A DNA stretch of 10,908 nucleotides from Firmicutes bacterium UBA2296. Its GTDB lineage: Bacteria > Bacillota > UBA994. The stretch is from positions 2,323 to 13,230 of the forward strand of contig DDWC01000073.1 of the NCBI GenBank assembly GCA_002345475.1. Direction: 5' to 3'. A model generated the notes under the pieces. The model was not told where the DNA came from. It searched no databases and saw nothing but the letters and a program-made list of their open reading frames with translations. Shown here piece by piece: positions 1 to 6,508 of the stretch. Position 1 is the first letter of the stretch. The number at the start of each line of letters is the position of its first letter. Made by a program: the position numbers and the translations under genes.

Positions 1-147
1 GCGTCCAAGCTGTTGCTCCTGCCCCGGTAGGAAGGGCTGCATGGAGCGCTTGGCGGACTGCCCGTAGGGCGACGCGGGTCTGAGGCTGGCCAGGCAATAG
101 TCCAGGCTGATGGTGCGGGCGGTTGCGGCTGAGATAAACTGAGTCAT
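1..147 (-). CDS. kamC: MutS-like lysine-cluster protein, N-terminal part (probable KamC)
   Basis: Partial gene: the first 49 codons run leftward out of the window. The ATG at 147-145 is preceded by GGAGGG (157-162) with a 9-base spacer, a good ribosome binding site. The visible protein begins MTQFISAATARTISLDYCLA and contains SPYGQSAKRSMQPFLPGQE, which resembles from memory the N-terminus of the MutS-related proteins found in lysine-fermentation clusters. The ATPase domain is outside the window, so the assignment rests on this short N-terminus and on gene order: kdd, kamA, kamB, then a MutS-like gene matches the order recalled for Fusobacterium and Clostridium lysine clusters. The family's role is not firmly established; help in maintaining the B12-dependent lysine 5,6-aminomutase is a plausible inference. 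It is separated from kamB by 635 bp of repeats. Confidence 0.62.
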   Translation of the reverse strand, partial: MTQFISAATARTISLDYCLASLRPASPYGQSAKRSMQPFLPGQEQQLGR

Positions 148-165
148 GGGACACCACCCTCCATT

Positions 166-200
166 GAGAAGTGAGAGGTGAGAAGTTAGAAGTTGGACGT
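166..200 (+). repeat. Heptamer run, GAGAAGT/TAGAAGT words
   Basis: Five 7-base words in exact register: GAGAAGT, GAGAGGT, GAGAAGT, TAGAAGT, TGGACGT. The run starts 3 bases beyond the kamC Shine-Dalgarno (157-162), so in the kamC mRNA sense it reads as CTTCTAA-type words leading into the ribosome binding site. Confidence 0.8.
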
Positions 201-245
201 GGGGTAAGGTGGGCGTTCAGCGCTTGGTAGAAGAGGAAAGAGACT

Positions 246-293
246 TTAGACGTTAGACTTCAGACTAGTCGCTAGACTCTTGACGCTAGACTT
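246..293 (+). repeat. Heptamer run, TTAGACG words
   Basis: Words TTAGACG, TTAGACT, TCAGACT, then a six-base unit AGTCGC, then TAGACTC, TTGACGC, TAGACTT. One single-base slip breaks an otherwise exact 7-base register. The same word family recurs at 3122-3191, 3591-3625 and, inverted, at 8700-8734. Confidence 0.75.
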
Positions 294-524
294 CAGGCCG
301 ATCTGTGGCCTTCGCACAGGCGGAGACCACCACTGCCAGATTGTGTAGCAATGCGGCAGTTCATACGGCTCTTCTTCTGTGCCCTCATATAGAATCCGTG
401 TGAATCCGTGTAAGCGTTCCACATTCATGTCCCACCGGGTAGGCTCTAGGTCCTTGTAGATGCGACACCATGGGTCGCGGGTTATGGGTACGACGGGGGC
501 CGCGAGTCACGGCCTCGCCGCTAC
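287..524 (+). repeat. Composite hairpin repeat, copy A
   Basis: About 240 bp that align with 3340-3588 (copy C). Modules in order: M1, an imperfect hairpin with arms 332-343 and 349-360 (ACTGCCAGATTG / CAATGCGGCAGT); M2, a direct repeat of CCGTGT ten bases apart (396 and 406); M3, GTAGATGCGACACC at 456 running to 480, with a GCGAC/GTCGC mini-hairpin; M4, GCGAGTCACGGCCTCGC at 502 running to 524, with a GCGAG/CTCGC mini-hairpin. M3 and M4 also pair partly with each other. The 3' tail (525-560, ACCTTCAAG then AACAAGGA) recurs after M4 at 3880. Confidence 0.8.
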
Positions 525-560
525 AACCTTCAAGTGAACAAGGACCGGCTTCTTAGCCCA

Positions 561-602
561 TTGCTGTTTGCTGTTTGCTGAATGCCGAACGCTGAATGCC
601 AC
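561..602 (+). repeat. Heptamer run, TTGCTGT/ATGCTGA words
   Basis: Six in-register words: TTGCTGT, TTGCTGT, TTGCTGA, ATGCCGA, ACGCTGA, ATGCCAC. The same TGCTG-type words form the runs at 3914-3941 and 10544-10578, in the same orientation. Confidence 0.75.
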
Positions 603-714
603 CCTTACTTTCCGTCCCGTCACATAAAATCCATTTGATCCGTGTGGACGTTCCCGCACTCAAGTCCCGCCGGGTAGGCCGAGCCCCTTGTAGCTGCGAC
701 ACCACGGGTCGCGG
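603..714 (+). repeat. Composite hairpin repeat, truncated copy B
   Basis: Aligns with about 370-480 of copy A: the segment before M2, a decayed M2 (ATCCATTTGATCCGTGT), the linker CCGCCGGGTAGGC, and M3 (690-714, GTAGCTGCGACACC). M1 and M4 are missing, so this is a partial copy directly following copy A. Confidence 0.7.
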
Positions 715-745
715 AGCTCTTCGATTTAGTGTGAAGTCTTGTTTT

Positions 746-787
746 GGCTGGCGGCTGTCGGCTGTCGGCTGGCGCCTGACGGCTACT
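746..787 (+). repeat. Heptamer run, GGCTGTC words, across the kamB stop
   Basis: Six in-register words: GGCTGGC, GGCTGTC, GGCTGTC, GGCTGGC, GCCTGAC, GGCTACT. The last word contains the kamB stop codon (783-785 on the complement), so the repeat runs exactly up to the end of the gene. Related CAGCC-type words occur at 8764-8798. Confidence 0.75.
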
Positions 788-1838
788 CTAACGTCACCGC
801 TTCATCACTCATGAAGAGGTCGTAGACGGGGATGGGGGCCAGGCTACGGGCCAGGGCAGAGGCAAAGGTGCGTGGCTCGTACGAAGACCCTGCCGGGGCG
901 GTGGGGTTGACGCTTACCGCCAGAAGCTTAATGGGGTCGCTTACAACGGCTTTGCCGCCGTGGGCAAGGTAGCGCTGCCAGACTTCTGCAGAGACGAAAA
1001 TATGCGTGGGATCGTGGGTGAGCAGGGTCAGGCGCGATGCCAGTCGATGCTTGCGGCAAATTTCGCTGACCAGAGAATCGGTGACCGCTCCGGGAACGGC
1101 CAGAATGACATTACCTTTGGCGGGCAGTGCATCCACCACCGCCAGGCTGTGCCCCATGGCGGAGTTGAAGGGCATGAGGGTTACTTCTCCCTCCACATCT
1201 AGGTAAGTAAGCCTGCCAGAGGACTGCGCCTTGAGTAGCAAATCTAGTTGGGCCTGACTCTCGGCAGCGGGCAAGGTAAAGAGAGCTACCTTGTGCAAGG
1301 TGCGTCTCAATATCAGGGGCAGAGTGTTCCCCACCGTGGCCCCGGTAGACAGCAAGGTTGCGTCGGTAACGGTGGGCGCCGCTGAACCTACGCGGTCCAG
1401 AGCCCCGTCAACCACTACCAGATCTGCAGCCAGGTCCTGCATTTGGCGCACCACATGGCTCATCTCCAGCAGAGAATCTGGCCCGGCTATTTCCACCTCA
1501 CCGGCTTCCCGTACACGGGCGATGATAACCTCGCCCAGGGCGGTCACATAGGGCGTACTGGCCGCTATCTCCAGCTTGGCGGTGGCCCGGCTGACTGTAG
1601 CCGTGGCTGTGGCCAGCAGAGTGCCAACGGGTACGTTGATGCGTGGCTTGTTGAGGCGGGTGAGTATATCCACTTTTTCTCCGTCATAGCCTATGGAAGA
1701 AAGGCCGAGGGTCATCTCGGCCGCCTTTCCCTGGCGCAATATGCTGTTTAGGGCCACTGTCTTGCCTGCGTTCTTGGCCAGACCCACTACAGACAGGGAA
1801 CGGATGCAATCTGTCTGGATGCGCCGAAGAAGGCTCAT
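783..1838 (-). CDS. kamB: KamB-like P-loop protein of the lysine fermentation cluster
   Basis: A 351-residue protein whose ATG lies 3 bases after the kamA stop codon, so it is almost certainly co-transcribed and translationally coupled; no clear Shine-Dalgarno is seen before it. Near the N-terminus, VVGLAKNAGKTVALNSIL (17-34) is a P-loop-like GKT motif whose first position is relaxed (L-AKNA-GKT). SSIGYDGE (48-54) follows as a possible switch-like segment, and LVVVDGALDR (140-149) could serve as Walker B with Asp144. No signal peptide or membrane segment is seen, so it should be cytoplasmic. Placement between kamA and a MutS-like gene is the main reason for the name. Its biochemical role is not established; a nucleotide-dependent accessory function for the B12-dependent 5,6-aminomutase is an inference from context. 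Confidence 0.72.
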   Translation of the reverse strand: MSLLRRIQTDCIRSLSVVGLAKNAGKTVALNSILRQGKAAEMTLGLSSIGYDGEKVDILTRLNKPRINVPVGTLLATATATVSRATAKLEIAASTPYVTALGEVIIARVREAGEVEIAGPDSLLEMSHVVRQMQDLAADLVVVDGALDRVGSAAPTVTDATLLSTGATVGNTLPLILRRTLHKVALFTLPAAESQAQLDLLLKAQSSGRLTYLDVEGEVTLMPFNSAMGHSLAVVDALPAKGNVILAVPGAVTDSLVSEICRKHRLASRLTLLTHDPTHIFVSAEVWQRYLAHGGKAVVSDPIKLLAVSVNPTAPAGSSYEPRTFASALARSLAPIPVYDLFMSDEAVTLE

Positions 1839-1841
1839 GGC

Positions 1842-3104
1842 TTACTTGCGCACGTGGTTCTGGCGAAAGCGTTTGCGCTCTTCCTTCAGTCCGGCCGGCT
1901 CGATGGAAACGGCATCACCGCGGAACAGCTTCATCAGGCCGAAAGCCTCTTCTTCCTGGCATTCAGTGCAATCGGTGCAACTGGCTTTGCCGTCAGCAGG
2001 CTCGGTATAAGCGGATATTACGCCTTCGAAGTTGCGCAACAGAACTTTGCGGTCGGACATGGAGATCAGGTAGTTGGGCATGACCGGAATCTTGCCTCCT
2101 CCACCCGGCGCATCCACCACAAAGGTTGGCACGGCGTAGCCACTGGTGTGTCCGCGCAGACTTTCAATTATCTCAAGTCCCCGGGCTACGGTGGTGCGCA
2201 TGTGACCTATACCCTGAGAGAGATCACACTGGTATATGTAGTAAGGCCTTACCCTGGCTTTGACCAGGCCGTGCACCAGTTGTTTCATGGTAAAGGGGCA
2301 ATCGTTGATGCCGCGCAGCAACACTGATTGGTTGCCCAGCGGGATGCCGGCGTCTGCCAGACGGGCGCAGGCGGCAACGGCTTCCGGAGTGAGCTCCTTG
2401 CTGTGGTTGAAATGGGTGTTTACCCAGATCGGGTGGTATTTCTTGAGCATGGTACATAGCTCATCGGTAATACGCATGGGCATAACAACCGGAACGCGAG
2501 TACCGATGCGAATGATTTCCACGTGGGGGATCTCCCGCAAGCTCTTGATGACATACTCGAGCCTGTCGTCGCTTTGCACCAGCGGATCTCCGCCTGAAAG
2601 CAGAACGTCGCGGACGACCGGGGTGTTGCGGATGTATTCAATGCAGTTGTCGATTTGCTGTCTGCTGGCGGGGCTGTCATGGTGTCCAGCAAAGCGACGG
2701 CGAGTGCAGTGACGGCAATACATGGAGCACTGGTCTGTGAGCAGGAAGAGAACGCGGTCGGGATAGCGATGGGTTAACCCGGGCACGGGAGCGTCGGCGT
2801 CCTCGTGCAGGGGGTCTGCCATGTCTTCCGGCGATTTAATCAGCTCAAAGCTTGTAGGTACGGCCTGCTTGCGCACGGGGCAGTCGTGGGACTGGGGATC
2901 GATGAGGGAAGCGTAGTAGGGCGTAATGGCCATGCGCAGAAAATTGAGGGCGTCTTTAATGCCCTCTACTTCGCTTTCGCTGAGCCTGATGACCTTGGCC
3001 AGCGTTTCGGCGTCCTGGATGCGGTTGCGCATCTGCCATTTCCAGTCGTTCCACTCTTCGGGGGTGACGTCACGATAGAGGTCGATGTTTCTATAATCAG
3101 ACAT
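1842..3104 (-). CDS. kamA: Lysine 2,3-aminomutase (radical SAM, PLP)
   Basis: Converts L-lysine to L-beta-lysine, the first step of lysine fermentation, using S-adenosylmethionine, a 4Fe-4S cluster and pyridoxal phosphate in the cytoplasm. At 420 residues it matches the clostridial enzyme (about 416). The radical SAM motif is CSMYCRHC (Cys126, Cys130, Cys133). Lys338 in PGGGGKIPVMPNY is the expected PLP lysine. Asp294 (YQCDLSQG) and Asp331 (VVDAPGG) correspond to the substrate-binding aspartates of the Clostridium subterminale enzyme. Cys269 and the cluster Cys376, Cys379, Cys382 fit the structural zinc site. The N-terminal VTPEEWNDWKWQ is typical of the family. The start is fixed by AGGAGG (3114-3119), 9 bases upstream of the ATG. 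kamB follows after 3 bases; kdd lies upstream across an 868-bp repeat spacer. Confidence 0.96.
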   Translation of the reverse strand: MSDYRNIDLYRDVTPEEWNDWKWQMRNRIQDAETLAKVIRLSESEVEGIKDALNFLRMAITPYYASLIDPQSHDCPVRKQAVPTSFELIKSPEDMADPLHEDADAPVPGLTHRYPDRVLFLLTDQCSMYCRHCTRRRFAGHHDSPASRQQIDNCIEYIRNTPVVRDVLLSGGDPLVQSDDRLEYVIKSLREIPHVEIIRIGTRVPVVMPMRITDELCTMLKKYHPIWVNTHFNHSKELTPEAVAACARLADAGIPLGNQSVLLRGINDCPFTMKQLVHGLVKARVRPYYIYQCDLSQGIGHMRTTVARGLEIIESLRGHTSGYAVPTFVVDAPGGGGKIPVMPNYLISMSDRKVLLRNFEGVISAYTEPADGKASCTDCTECQEEEAFGLMKLFRGDAVSIEPAGLKEERKRFRQNHVRK

Positions 3105-3121
3105 TAAATGAGGCCTCCTAA

Positions 3122-3191
3122 GTTAGACGTTAGATGTTTGAGGTTGGATATTGGAGGTTAGATATTGGACGTTAGACGTTAGACGCTAGAT
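3122..3191 (+). repeat. Longest heptamer run, GTTAGAC words, upstream of kamA
   Basis: Ten consecutive 7-base words with no slip: GTTAGAC, GTTAGAT, GTTTGAG, GTTGGAT, ATTGGAG, GTTAGAT, ATTGGAC, GTTAGAC, GTTAGAC, GCTAGAT. Substitutions are frequent but length is strictly kept. It starts 2 bases upstream of the kamA Shine-Dalgarno, so it would lie in the 5' leader of any kamA message started upstream. Confidence 0.88.
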
Positions 3192-3237
3192 GGGAAGGGA
3201 GGCGCTTAGCGCTTGGTCAAGCATAGTGATACAACGA

Positions 3238-3283
3238 CAGCCTGAAACGCGGTTGCGTCTAAGGCCAGTTGTGCTCACCTCGG
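3238..3283 (-). repeat. Dispersed hairpin repeat G, copy 1
   Basis: The reverse complement aligns closely with 9201-9246: both read GGTGAGCACA, then GGCCTTA, then ACGCAACCGCGTTTCAGG. The core forms a small hairpin (ACGC, loop AACC, GCGT). One copy lies upstream of kamA and the other upstream of the agmatinase. Confidence 0.8.
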
Positions 3284-3339
3284 CTGCGGCTGAGACACAC
3301 AGATGTGCGTTCAGGGAGGTCAATTTAAGAGACAGGCAC

Positions 3340-3588
3340 TAGACTTCAGGCCCTGGGCGCTAGGGGGCCGTGACCTGCGCGCGGAAGCGCGGAGACCGTC
3401 ACTGCCGGATTGTATAGCAATGCGGCAGTTCATACGGTTCTGCTTTCCGCCCCTTCATAAGAAATCCGTGTCATCCGTGTAGCTGTTCCATCAACTTTCC
3501 ACCGGATAGGCAATGCCTCTGTAGCGGCGACACCATGGGTCGCGGGTTATGGTACGACAGGGGCCGCGAGTCACAGCCTCGCCGCTAC
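3340..3588 (+). repeat. Composite hairpin repeat, copy C (most intact)
   Basis: Contains all modules of copy A in the same order. M1 has arms 3401-3412 and 3418-3429 (ACTGCCGGATTG / CAATGCGGCAGT, 11 of 12 paired). M2 has CCGTGT at 3466 and 3475. M3 is 3521-3545 (GTAGCGGCGACACC start). M4 is 3566-3588. Bases 3521-3530 (GTAGCGGCGA) pair perfectly with 3579-3588, and CGCGG at 3541 pairs with CCGCG at 3564, giving a larger stem in which M3 and M4 each also carry a mini-hairpin. Confidence 0.82.
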
Positions 3589-3590
3589 GT

Positions 3591-3625
3591 GTCTAGAAGT
3601 TGGAAGTTAGAGGTTCGAGGTTAGA
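3591..3625 (+). repeat. Heptamer run, AGTTAGA words
   Basis: Five in-register words: GTCTAGA, AGTTGGA, AGTTAGA, GGTTCGA, GGTTAGA. It begins 2 bases after composite copy C. Confidence 0.75.
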
Positions 3626-3650
3626 CGGGGGGCGGAGTGGGAAACGATTG

Positions 3651-3680
3651 TACGGATAAGTCGGATAAGTTCGGATAAGA
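3651..3680 (-). repeat. CTTATC decamer-type run, inverted
   Basis: CGGATAAG occurs three times, spaced 9 to 10 bases apart. It is the inverse orientation of the runs at 3791-3827, 8417-8456 and 9014-9050. Confidence 0.65.
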
Positions 3681-3790
3681 CTGATGATAGGGATGCGGCC
3701 CTAGACAGCAGTCCCTAGGTTCCAGGGGGTTCGTAAAATACCCCTCAGCCCGCTAATGGCTAAGCGCCAAGCGCTAGTGTTCTTTAGCCT

Positions 3791-3827
3791 GCTTAATCCG
3801 GCTTATCATGCTTATCAAGGTTATCCG
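3791..3827 (+). repeat. CTTATC decamer-type run
   Basis: GCTTAATCCG, GCTTATCAT, GCTTATCAAG, GTTATCCG: four units with a period of 9 to 10 bases. Together with 3651-3680 it forms a wide inverted arrangement within the same spacer. Confidence 0.65.
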
Positions 3828-3856
3828 AGTTCCGTTGATCTACCTGAACCCAGACT

Positions 3857-3913
3857 GCGAGTCACAGCCTCGCCGCTACGACCTTCAAGCAACAAGGAAC
3901 GACTGCTTCTCCC
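3857..3913 (+). repeat. Composite hairpin repeat, partial copy D (M4 plus tail)
   Basis: M4 (3857-3879, GCGAGTCACAGCCTCGC start) is followed by the tail ACCTTCAAG, AACAAGGA, which matches 525-545 after copy A. M1 to M3 are absent. The tail leads straight into the heptamer run at 3914, as the copy A tail leads into the run at 561. Confidence 0.72.
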
Positions 3914-3969
3914 AATGCTGACTGCTGAATGCTGAGTGCTACTAAGCGCCAAGCGCTAAGCGCCGTCGC
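3914..3969 (+). repeat. Compound heptamer run switching word family in register
   Basis: Eight words with no slip: AATGCTG, ACTGCTG, AATGCTG, AGTGCTA, CTAAGCG, CCAAGCG, CTAAGCG, CCGTCGC. The word family changes from TGCTG-type to AAGCG-type at 3942 while the 7-base register is kept. The run ends 3 bases before the kdd stop codon (3973-3975). The same compound order appears at 10544-10606. Confidence 0.85.
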
Positions 3970-3972
3970 TCG

Positions 3973-5013
3973 CTAAACGTACAACTCCTCGAACAGTTTG
4001 CGCAGGGTTGGGTTTTCGCGCATTACATGCAGCGCAATAGCGGCGTGTCCTGTGGTGTAGCCGTTGCCGACGATCATCTCAACATCTTTGCCAACCCCCT
4101 CGGCACCCAGTGCCGCTGCAGTGAAGGAGGTGGCCATGCTGAAGAAGTAGATGGTGCCCCCGTCACGGGTGGCCAGTATGGAACTCATTTCGGTGCCGGG
4201 CACATTGACACAGTTTATGACCAGGTCAAACATGGCGCCGCCGGTTATTTCGCGGGAGGCGTTTAATACCTCGATGGCATTGGTGGCATCCACCTGTAGT
4301 GTGCCATCGGCGAGACCCAGCGACATGACCCTCTCACACGCCGCGGCCGACGGATTGAGCGATACAACCTGCCCAGTGACTCCGGCGCGCTTCTTAGCCT
4401 CGTGCAGACAAAGCAGTCCTGACTTGCCGCCGCCTCCGATGACCAGAACGCGATCTCCCGGAGCCACCAGTTTGGCGGTCTGGGCAGGGGCCCCGGCCAC
4501 GTCGAGCACGGCTAATGCCAGGCTGTCAGGCATATCGTCGGGCAACTTGGCGTATAGGCCACTTTCGAAAAGTATAGCCTGGCCGCGGATTGCCACCTGG
4601 TCGATGTTCTGATGCACCGAGAGAATCTCTTCGATTTTGAGCGGCGTGAGCGACAGAGAGACAAGAGAAGCAATGCGGTCGCCGGGGGCCAGGTCGATTT
4701 TACCCGCCAGAGCGGCGCCAATTTTGCTAATACGGCCGATGAACATGCCGCCCGATCCGGTGTTGGGGTTATGGTGCTTGCCTCGCTCGGCGACCAGATC
4801 CAGAATGAGACGGCGTATTTCTGTCTCGTCGTAGTTGGCCCGCTTCTTGATCTCTGTGAAGCTGGCCGCGTCAATGTTCAGGCGCTCGACGTCGACCAGG
4901 ATTTCGTTGTCGTAGAGTTCCATGGTGTTGTCTATCTTCCAGGCGGGCTGGGGCAATACACCCTTAGGCTCGATAACGCGATGAGTACCGTAAGGACAAC
5001 CTAGTCTGCTCAT
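3973..5013 (-). CDS. kdd: L-erythro-3,5-diaminohexanoate dehydrogenase
   Basis: Oxidatively deaminates 3,5-diaminohexanoate, the product of lysine 5,6-aminomutase, to 5-amino-3-oxohexanoate with NAD(P)+ in the fermentative lysine pathway. The 346-residue length is what I recall for the Kdd family. A Rossmann dinucleotide site is visible at 189-201 (VLVIGGGGKSGLL), followed by a beta strand ending in SLNPS (218-222). The N-terminal half has the MDR-like catalytic fold, and NTGSGGMFIGRI (84-95) is a conserved-looking segment. Start: AGGAGG (5020-5025) lies 6 bases before the ATG. It is the first gene of the kdd-kamA-kamB-kamC series; the usual partners kce and kal are not beside it, and an insertion sequence separates it from the regulator. 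No own promoter was recognised. Confidence 0.92.
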   Translation of the reverse strand: MSRLGCPYGTHRVIEPKGVLPQPAWKIDNTMELYDNEILVDVERLNIDAASFTEIKKRANYDETEIRRLILDLVAERGKHHNPNTGSGGMFIGRISKIGAALAGKIDLAPGDRIASLVSLSLTPLKIEEILSVHQNIDQVAIRGQAILFESGLYAKLPDDMPDSLALAVLDVAGAPAQTAKLVAPGDRVLVIGGGGKSGLLCLHEAKKRAGVTGQVVSLNPSAAACERVMSLGLADGTLQVDATNAIEVLNASREITGGAMFDLVINCVNVPGTEMSSILATRDGGTIYFFSMATSFTAAALGAEGVGKDVEMIVGNGYTTGHAAIALHVMRENPTLRKLFEELYV

Positions 5014-5028
5014 GTAAGACCTCCTGAA

Positions 5029-5098
5029 TTAGAAGTTGGATGGGATGGGGGCCGGGGGTGAGTGGGGCTCATGGCTCTTGGCTCCTAGCTCTTGGTTG
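5029..5098 (+). repeat. Heptamer words upstream of kdd
   Basis: Two words, TTAGAAG and TTGGATG (5029-5042), begin 3 bases beyond the kdd Shine-Dalgarno. Four further in-register words, ATGGCTC, TTGGCTC, CTAGCTC and TTGGTTG, occupy 5071-5098 and stop 4 bases before the insertion sequence end. The G-rich middle (5043-5070) shows no clear word. The IS therefore appears to have landed inside repeat spacer. Confidence 0.65.
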
Positions 5099-5102
5099 GT
5101 AT

Positions 5103-5162
5103 GTGTCAGGACATCGGTTACCCTTCCTAGTGGTCTTGCTCGTGTCACCACATCGGTTACCC
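5103..5162 (+). repeat. IS left end with two terminal-repeat copies
   Basis: L1 at 5103-5123 and L2 at 5142-5162 share GTGTCA, then ACATCGGTTACCC; only two internal bases differ. Starts are 39 bases apart. Such paired sites are typical transposase-binding sites. Confidence 0.8.
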
Positions 5163-5240
5163 TGGTAGATTTAAGCGTTTGAGATGTTGAGGTTACGCTT
5201 TAATCTTACGGTCTTTGGGCGCATTGCGTTATGTTGGCTT

Positions 5241-6467
5241 TTAGGGCATCAGCAGGTAACTCTCTTCCTTGATGACATCATCCCCGTGTGTGATGCGGAG
5301 AACGCTCTCCGCAGTATGAATGGTCGCCGTTACGTATTGGTGGCGGTACAAGTCCGGCACGGTAAACTGCTCAGAAAACAGAGAGATTTTATTGCGCTTG
5401 CCAACTAACCGGATGAAGGAGATTTTGCCGGGAGACAGTGGGATCTTCAGTCTGCCTCCCACCGTATAGTCTTCCAAGGAAAAATCGGGTGGTAGCTTTT
5501 GCACGGCGTGAGCAAAGTGAACAGGAGCCGGGACCTTGGAACCGTGTTTCTTGACCTTAAGTCCAGTGTGGGGCCGGATATTGCAGTAGTGTCGTTCAAA
5601 CGCGAGAGCCTCCGTACCCAGGTGGGTTAGATTGTCGAAGCGTTGTGTGCGGAGAAACACCTTGTCAAATGTATTGTTAAAACTCTCAACTGCGCCGTTT
5701 CGCTGCGGTTCGTTTACTGGGATGAACAGAATCTCGATTCCCATAAGCAGGCACAATCGGATCATTGCTCCGGGAGAACGTGGATACCTATTGCTGCCTT
5801 TAGCGGCCAACATATTGTCCACCTGAAGAATCTTCGGAATGCCTACACTATTCCATACAGAAGACACGAGGAAGTCTACTAGCGTGCGCGATCTGACGTT
5901 TTCAGCGGGCCTGAGGACTGCCATGCGACTATAGCAGTCAACTAGGTTTATTGAGAAAAACTTCGTGAGAATACCATTCGCGCCTCGTATGTACCTCGGA
6001 CCAACGTCATCCAACTGGTGAACTGCATTTGGATGTGCGGCCTTAGGCGCTGGATATGGTATTGACTCTCTCTTCGGAGGCTTCTCCGTTACCAATAGCC
6101 CATTCCGGTGGATGATTCTATTGATGGTGCTGATCGAGGGAAGAGGCTGCTCTAGACAAAGCTTGGTCAGTTCCCAGGAGATACTGTCTGCCCCGATTGG
6201 CGAGTATTTCGTTTCAGCAGTATCATGTGCCATCAGTGTCCGCCGGACATTGACAACTATTCGCTCCATCTCTTCTGGGGTTTTGTTGGGTGAGTAGATC
6301 GGGGCTCGCGAGATATCCTCCAATCCCGCTTCACCCATCTCCTCGTAGCGTTTTAACCACTTGAAGAACCATTTCTTAGACCTGTTCAGACTTCGGTAAA
6401 TAGTACATGGGGACTGACCTTCAAGATACATAGCAATGGCTACCCTGCGCAATTTAGATTCTGTCAT
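5241..6467 (-). CDS. DDE (rve-type) transposase, IS481-like
   Basis: A 408-residue protein that would cut and join the ends of the surrounding IS. The N-terminal part (about 1-60) has a helix-turn-helix character (EGQSPCTIYRSLNRSKKWFFKW), followed by a second putative DNA-binding region to about 140. The catalytic core shows Asp153 (VHQLDDVGP), Asp217 (ILQVDN) and Glu261 (EPQRNGAVESFN), the expected DDE arrangement with a somewhat long D-E spacing of 43 residues. The C-terminal 100 residues (from about SFIRLVGKRNK) look like the beta-rich tail found in IS481-type transposases. The frame is intact with a good Shine-Dalgarno (AAGGGGGAG, about 8 bases before the ATG), so it may be active. IS3-group membership is less likely because there is no upstream orfA or frameshift. 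Confidence 0.9.
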   Translation of the reverse strand: MTESKLRRVAIAMYLEGQSPCTIYRSLNRSKKWFFKWLKRYEEMGEAGLEDISRAPIYSPNKTPEEMERIVVNVRRTLMAHDTAETKYSPIGADSISWELTKLCLEQPLPSISTINRIIHRNGLLVTEKPPKRESIPYPAPKAAHPNAVHQLDDVGPRYIRGANGILTKFFSINLVDCYSRMAVLRPAENVRSRTLVDFLVSSVWNSVGIPKILQVDNMLAAKGSNRYPRSPGAMIRLCLLMGIEILFIPVNEPQRNGAVESFNNTFDKVFLRTQRFDNLTHLGTEALAFERHYCNIRPHTGLKVKKHGSKVPAPVHFAHAVQKLPPDFSLEDYTVGGRLKIPLSPGKISFIRLVGKRNKISLFSEQFTVPDLYRHQYVTATIHTAESVLRITHGDDVIKEESYLLMP

Positions 6468-6508
6468 GTTAAACTCCCCCTTAATAGCTACAAGGAGAGT
6501 TCTACATT

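Larger units (their letters stand above)
148..782. other. Repeat-filled spacer between kamB and kamC
   Basis: No credible gene is seen in these 635 bases. In order the spacer holds the kamC ribosome binding site, a heptamer run (166-200), a second run (246-293), composite repeat copy A (287-524) with a tail shared with 3880-3913, a third run (561-602), a truncated composite copy B (603-714), and a last run (746-787) that overlaps the kamB stop codon. Short open frames here (246-428 minus, 596-814 plus) lie inside repeats that recur elsewhere without the frame being kept. No promoter or rho-independent terminator was recognised. Confidence 0.75.
3105..3972. other. Repeat-filled spacer between kdd and kamA
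   Basis: 868 bases with no credible gene. The contents from left to right are the kamA ribosome binding site, a ten-word heptamer run (3122-3191), a hairpin repeat shared with 9201-9246 (3238-3283), composite copy C (3340-3588), a heptamer run (3591-3625), an inverted CTTATC-type decamer run (3651-3680), a short stretch without recognised repeats (about 3681-3766), a short CTAAGCG-type pair (about 3767-3778), a decamer run (3791-3827), a partial composite copy D (3857-3913), and a compound heptamer run (3914-3969) ending 3 bases from the kdd stop. No sigma-A or sigma-54 promoter for kamA was recognised. Confidence 0.75.

Noticed and set aside
246..428. Open frame of 60 codons on the minus strand
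   Set aside because: It lies inside composite repeat copy A and a heptamer run; the matching part of copy C (3340-3588) does not keep the frame, and there is no ribosome binding site.
596..814. Open frame of 72 codons on the plus strand
   Set aside because: It covers truncated copy B and the GGCTGTC heptamer run and overlaps the end of kamB; its residues reflect repeat sequence only.
3122..3191. CRISPR array
   Set aside because: Units are 7 bases with no spacers between them, and the longer repeats are irregularly placed and inverted; no cas genes are visible.
5014..5102. Sigma-54 promoter (GG-N10-GC) upstream of kdd
   Set aside because: I scanned the complement by eye and found no TGGCAC-N5-TTGC-like site here or directly before kamA.
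5166..5202. AAGCGT/ACGCTT inverted arms after the transposase stop as a terminator
   Set aside because: Six-base arms with a 20-base loop and no T-run on the transcribed strand.
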